This document shows positions 59,413 through 64,000 of a stretch of 64,000 bases of DNA, piece after piece. Where the stretch lies: contig NC_092875.1 in the NCBI RefSeq assembly GCF_028372415.1, positions 49,786,771-49,850,770 of the forward strand, read 5' to 3'. Position 1 is the first letter of the stretch; every line of letters starts with the position of its first letter. Under the pieces are notes generated by a model. That model was not told where the DNA came from. It saw nothing but the letters and a program-made list of their open reading frames with translations, and did not search any database. A program made the translations under genes and the position numbers. Source of the DNA: Notamacropus eugenii. Taxonomy: Eukaryota; Chordata; Mammalia; Diprotodontia; Macropodidae.

Positions 59413-60404
59413 TAACACTACTGAGTACATTGTCACATGCTGTGGGAAGTGGTTCCAATGTCTGCCATCCCATGCGCTCTTCTCCAACTGCTTTTGGAAA
59501 GGCCCAGTCCTAGGTACCAGATTTGTCTACAGTGAGAATGGATGGAGCATGTCACATCATTTCTATAGGATGCAACCAGTCCAGGGTGCTTCTGCTTTTT
59601 CTCAAGTCTGAGCATCTCATCCATGTAGGTAGAGGTCCCTCTGGCCAAAACCTCACTGTACCCCAGTGATTCCCATTCACTAACCCCTTGCTGGTTTATG
59701 ACAATGGTCTAAGGGGGTCTATGTTAAAAAAAAATTTTTTTAACGGTGGTTAGAAATATGGCAACTCAAAAAGACAAGTTCAGAGGACCCCTTAACATTC
59801 CTCAACATGCCTTAAGCAACAGTTGCAAAATATTGTGAGCAGTAAATTACCCTGAGAGTTCACAACACATTTTTGTTGTAGTCACTTAAAAGTGATTCTA
59901 GGAATAAAAAGGCACTGCTTGGCTACTGTCTGCATGCTCCTCTAACCCTATATTCCTTTGAAGTAAAGAGAGTCCTGTTCTGACTTCCTCAGACAGACCC
60001 TAGTGGTCTGGTGCTTTATCCAGCCTACCTCTGCCCTGTGACCTTCCTCAGCACAGTGAGGGGCACTGGAGGAGTGGTTATAACCGCTTCTCCAGAGCCT
60101 GGGGAAAAGCCCCATTCGTCCCAGCCTGGGCATGGCTCTGTTCAGTATGGAAAAAACAGATAAATATTCCCTTGGCAGCAGTGGGCACTGAGTGAGGAAA
60201 GCCTTGACCAACATCTTTAAAAAGAGGCCAGTGCTCTGAACTCAATGGAGAAATATGTGACCTCAGGACTGTGAATGTGGTCTAGCACATAAGGCTACCT
60301 CCAGGCTCTCTGGTTACCCGCAGCCTCGATCCAGGGTAGAGAGCTTCCTATCATGACCCACATTCTGTACCAGCCCCAGACATATACACATTCACACAGG
60401 CATG
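59413..60404. other. Unique sequence, about 1 kb, no gene seen
   Basis: No recognised repeats. Frames of 70-88 codons on both strands are unremarkable. Confidence 0.35.
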
Positions 60405-60406
60405 CA

Positions 60407-60444
<38 letters not shown>

Positions 60445-60445
60445 A
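60405..60445 (+). repeat. (CA)n microsatellite
   Basis: About 17 uninterrupted CA units within a broader ACACAT-rich stretch (60380-60560). Confidence 0.9.
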
Positions 60446-60597
60446 CAGACACACTTGTACTCACACATACACAAAGGGATTTGACAGATACATACACAGA
60501 CCAACACATAGAGAAATTCACCATCACACACATATATCGAATCATATGATACACAAATAAATATTTACTCTTAAATAATACATACTTATACATTCAT

Positions 60598-60805
60598 AAG
60601 TTCATAGAAAGGTAGATTCAGAGTTAGAAGGGACCCAAGAGGCCATGTAGTCATAAGATCATAAAGTAGCAGAAAATAACTTTTACAGATGAGGAAACGA
60701 AGACCAAGGAGATGGGATTTGTCCAAGGTAACCCTTGGCAGAGCTGAGATTCAAAGCCTAATTCTCTGATTCCAAATCCAGTCCTCTCTCCATGTCATCA
60801 TGCTA
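60598..60805 (-). mobile_element. MIR
   Basis: AGATTCAGAGTTAGAAGGGA, TTACAGATGAGGAAACGAAG, GAGCTGAGATTCAAAGCC, TCCAAATCCAGTCCTC. Confidence 0.8.
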
Positions 60806-61737
60806 TAATACACTCACGTATACTAACACATATGTATGAATGCATGCATATACTTGTGTAGATATACATACACTAACTTGTGAATATACTCATACTCACA
60901 TCAACATGCAAACTCATCTACTAACTTGTACAAACACACATCTATGTTATGTAAACTACACAGGAGGAAAACTTTTCTGAAGGTCAGGTCCTACTGAGAA
61001 GGTCTTGGCCTCCCACCACTGAGCTATTCAGAAGCACCACCATGGGCCCATTTAAGGCCTATCAGTCCATGATGTCCTTTCCCAGGCCAGGAAATGTCTC
61101 TGGTCTGTTACAATTGTAAGGAAGAAGCAGTTCTTATGGCTCCATAGCCCTGAGAAGCCCCCGGGGCAGATAGATACCTTGAGGACAGAACCCAGAGATT
61201 GTATTCAGTAGGCACTTGCTTGACTCTGCCTTCTTGGAGGAAGAGAAAAAGGGGAGGGGTTGCTTGAGATATTTAAAAGGCCTGTCAAAGATTGTGTCTC
61301 CAGTCAGATCTGTAAACAGAAATTCTGGATGCGTGGGAAAGGGCAATATAAAATGAGATCTCAAATAAACATTGTCATTTATGAGATGAAAATAATGCAT
61401 CAAGTTACTAATACAAATTGAATTGTGAAACTATTAGCTTAGATACAGTGGCCCAAAGCCCCATGCAGGGTGACCCCGGGACAGTACACTGTGGGGAGAG
61501 ACCTGGGGATACCAATCCAAGGGGAAAAGACACCCTTCATGAGACTACCTCTGGGAAAGCCTAAGAGGGAGCCTCAGGAAAGAGAAACCACCAAACCACC
61601 TGGCAACTTCCCATTTTAACTAGTCTTGCTATCAACAATGTTGAAGGATTAACAAAGATTATCCAAATGTAAATGTAGCAAATTGCAAAGTCTTTTAAGA
61701 TTGTTTAAAATGTTTGTGGCCTTCAAATTTTGGCACC
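60806..61737. other. Unique sequence, no gene seen
   Basis: About 930 bp. 60806-60950 is CATA-rich. 61330-61420 is an A-T-rich block (ATAAACATTGTCATTTATG, AATAATGCATCAAG) that looks like a possible conserved non-coding element. Nothing else recognised. Confidence 0.35.
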
Positions 61738-61800
61738 CTGGGACAAAGTCTTGATTGCCCCACCCTAGTTATGACTCCAACCCCAGAAAAGTTTACAGCA
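61738..61800 (-). repeat. Dispersed family 'E', copy 4
   Basis: TTTGGCACCCTGGGACAAAG, TGCCCCACCCTAGTTATGAC, reverse of the 9066 copy, extending a further ~15 bp. Confidence 0.55.
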
Positions 61801-61841
61801 GCAGAAGAATCAGGATAAAGCATATACAGCTCATACTTTCT

Positions 61842-63015
61842 AGGAATTCAGTTCCATTCAAGAAGTCAACTATGTTCCAGGCATTGTGCTAGGTTCTGGT
61901 AATGTAAGAAAAATTAAGCAACGTCTGCCCTCAAGAAGCTTGTAATCTGCTGGACAGGAAACATTATCACAGATGCAAACAAAAATATGCAGAGTAACTG
62001 GGTTGGGGAGAGTAGTAACAACTTGGAAGGGAGGAGTAAGAAATTGAGGAAGTCTCAAAGGAAGCTGGGGATCCCAGGAGGTGGAGATGAAGAGGGATGC
62101 CATTCTAGGCATGGGGGAAAGCCTGTGCAAAGGCATGGAGGTGGGAGATAGGCACAATAGGACAGCTTGGCCAGGAAGAAAAGTGTATGTGACAAGGAGT
62201 GATATGAAATCAAACTGGAGAGACCAGAGTCTGGTTTTGGAAGGCTTTAAATGGTAGACAGATGTTTGTATTCTATTTTAGAAGCAAAAGGGAACTACTG
62301 AAATTAATGAGCAGAGGAATAAGGTAGTTGCATTTACACCTTCAGAATATTAATTTGGCAGTTTTATGGAGGATTGATTGGAGAGGGGAGGGGTTAGATG
62401 TGGGGGGACCAGTTAGGAGACTATTATTGCAATAGTCCAAGTAAGAGGTAATAAGGGCCTTCACTGGGGTGGTGGTCCTGTGGGTGGAGAGAGAAGGCCA
62501 CATGTGAGGGATGCTATGGAGTTAGAATGACAGGCTGTAGCAACTGATTGGGTGCCCCTCTACAGAACTAGGAAAGTGAACTGGGCAACTTGGTGGTGCT
62601 GAGTTTGAATCCAGCCTTAGACAGTTACTAGGTGGGGGACCCTGGGAAAGTCACTTTAATTTTGGAGTGCCACAGTTTCCTCATCTGGGGATAATGATAA
62701 TAATAATACCTACATCCCAGGATTGTTACGAGGATCAAGTGAGATAATATTTGCATGCCTCACACATAGTAAGCTCTATGTAAATGCTGGCTATTATTAT
62801 TAGGTGAGAAAGAGGGGTGGAGGAGGTAGAGATAATACCTTTGAGATGCTTATCCAGGTGGAAATATCCAGCAGGTGGTTGTAAGACACAGGACTGAAGC
62901 TCAGGAGAGAGATGAGTAGCTGGATATATACTTTAGGGGAGTCATCTGCATAGAGATGATCATTAAACCCACAAGGGCTGTTGAAATCACTGTAAGACAG
63001 TATATGCTTCTTGGC
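61842..63015 (-). mobile_element. L2, about 950 bp, split by a CORE-SINE
   Basis: First piece 61842-62580: TATGTTCCAGGCATTGTGCT, TCTGCCCTCAAGAAGCTTG, TTCTAGGCATGGGGGAAAGC, GACCAGTTAGGAGACTATTA, TTGCAATAGTCCAAGTAAGA, GGGATGCTATGGAGTTAG. Second piece 62802-63015: TCAGGAGAGAGATGAGTAGC, GTCATCTGCATAGAGATG. Together they run from the 3' tip into ORF2. Confidence 0.85.
62583..62801 (+). mobile_element. MIR/THER-type CORE-SINE inside the L2
   Basis: TGAGTTTGAATCCAGCCTTA, GACCCTGGGAAAGTCAC, CACAGTTTCCTCATCTGG, AATAATACCTACATCCCAGG, TGTAAATGCTGGCTATTATT. Confidence 0.85.
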
Positions 63016-63119
63016 CTGGTGTCAGAGATTGATGCACATTTCCAGCCATAAGTCCCTTGATTCCCTCCCTCCCTTACTTCTTCCTTCCCTTCCAAGGTGC
63101 CATGAACTTACTCCCATCC

Positions 63120-63385
63120 TTGTCTTTCTAGACCAGGAATTTCTTCCTCCCAGATGTTCACCTGTTAGATTTCTATCCATCCTTTAAAGTCCAACTCCAA
63201 TGCCATTTCCTCAGGGAGGCCTCTCTGGTGCCTTCATTTGGCAGCTGCTTCCATCAATTATCACTAGAGTTATCTGTGTTTGTCTTATTGTCCTACTGAG
63301 CCATTAGCTGCCCAAGAGCAGGGCCAGAGTTTTGAAGCTCTCCCTCCTCTCCTAAGAGCATCCTCATTAAACACAGTGAAGGCAA
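63120..63385 (+). mobile_element. L2 3' end
   Basis: CATCCTTTAAAGTCCAACTC, TTCCTCAGGGAGGCCTCTCT, TTATCTGTGTTTGTCTTATT, GAGCAGGGCCAGAGTTTTG. Confidence 0.75.
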
Positions 63386-63639
63386 GATCCTTCCTTATTC
63401 ACAGATCAAAGAGATCAATCAGTCCCTAAGCCTGGGCTGTGGGTGCTTGAAGGAGCAGGCAGGGTCCAAGCTGATGCTAATAGAAGGGAATTCCCCAAGC
63501 TCTTCAGTGAGCTCTTTGGAAGTGCATAAAAACCCAGCCCTGAGGCATCTGTTCTCCCCTCTCTGTGAATAGCTTTTTCAACCTTATCATTAGTGTGTAG
63601 CATTTTAGGGTTGTCACGAAACTTAGAGAATTTCTAAGT
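63386..63639. other. Unassigned sequence
   Basis: About 250 bp, no recognised feature. Confidence 0.35.
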
Positions 63640-63840
63640 CAAACTAGAAAGTCAATCTAGGTTCAAAACCCGGCCTGGCCACTTCCTGCCCTCTCTGAAA
63701 TTTCTCTGCCAAATGAGACTCAGAAGGTCTCTCCTGGTCTAGGATCTCTGAATCCCAGGCTTGTATAGGCAAAGTGACATGGCAGGTTTTGATTTGAACC
63801 AGGCCTCTCTTTCCACCATATGATAAGGAAAAGTTCCTAT
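63640..63840. mobile_element. MIR (+) followed by MIR stub (-)
   Basis: 63640-63765: AAGTCAATCTAGGTTCAAAA, AAGGTCTCTCCTGGTCTAGG. 63766-63840: CAAAGTGACATGGCAGG, TGATTTGAACCAGGCCTC. Confidence 0.65.
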
Positions 63841-63869
63841 TTCATCTTCTCCTCCATAGGTTATGAGTG

Positions 63870-64000
63870 GGGGCAGGTAGGGGACAACACAGCACGTGGA
63901 GCACAGGACCTGCAATCAGGAGACGAGTTCAAGTACAGCCTCAAACACTTCCTACCTATGTGATCCTGGGCAAGTCGCTTAACCTTGTTTGCCTCAGTTT
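63870..64000 (+). mobile_element. tRNA-headed SINE, cut by the window end
   Basis: GGGGGCAGGTAGGGGACAAC, GTGGAGCACAGGACCTGCAA, GAGTTCAAGTACAGCCTCAA, TGTGATCCTGGGCAAGTCGC, TTAACCTTGTTTGCCTCAG. Confidence 0.9.

Overview
The window reads as marsupial nuclear DNA without a gene, most likely from an Australian lineage. The evidence is the repeat content. It holds marsupial tRNA-headed SINEs (head ending ...AGCTAGGTGG, body with TGTGTGACC..GGGCAAGTCACTTAACC), SINEs of the wallaby WALLSI/WSINE type ending in CA runs, CORE-SINEs (MIR/THER), many L2 and L3/CR1 LINE fragments, marsupial L1 ORF2/3' ends and several small hAT-type DNA transposons. The species assignment is inference from remembered families; no database was searched. 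I found no intact protein-coding gene, tRNA, rRNA or CRISPR array. All long open frames are repeat or low-complexity artefacts. The only host-gene relic recognised is a broken retrocopy of the 5' third of HUS1 (31620-31989, minus strand).

Layout. 1-1240: a HAL1/L1 3' UTR lying in an older L1. 1.2-6 kb: SINEs, MIR and L2 pieces and a hAT element split by a SINE. 6-8.1 kb: purine tract, unique DNA, a long pyrimidine tract and a 40-unit CA repeat. 8-25 kb: dense old SINE/L2 mosaic, with hAT miniature elements, an RTE-like fragment and a 1-kb antisense L2. 25-30 kb: L3 reverse-transcriptase fossil and two L1 3' ends. 31-34 kb: HUS1 pseudogene, then a MIR cut by a hAT element and by a SINE. 36-45 kb: L3 pieces, including one cut by both an L1 and an L2. 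45.5-48 kb: mostly unique. 48.0-52.4 kb: an LTR-like segment split by a HAL1 element that is itself split by a reversed L1 5' fragment. 52.4-64 kb: L2/L3/MIR mosaic, an old hAT element, antisense L1, microsatellites and a split antisense L2.

The most informative structure is at 48173-51898. This LINE has an L1 5' UTR, ORF1 and 3' UTR but no ORF2 (a half-L1), and is bounded by a perfect 16-bp target duplication. Its ORF1 is interrupted by an 850-bp reversed fragment consisting of an L1 5' UTR plus the first ~60 ORF1 codons, bounded by its own perfect 16-bp duplication. That inner piece has a complete 5' end and a missing 3' end, the reverse of a normal L1 insertion.

A second mechanistic relic is a SINE at 24265-24504 with its 5' head inverted between perfect 14-bp duplications, the signature expected of twin priming. 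Elsewhere the nesting order gives a relative clock: L3, MIR and old hAT elements are hosts; L2 tails sit inside MIR and hAT copies; L1 and tRNA-headed SINEs sit inside all of them.
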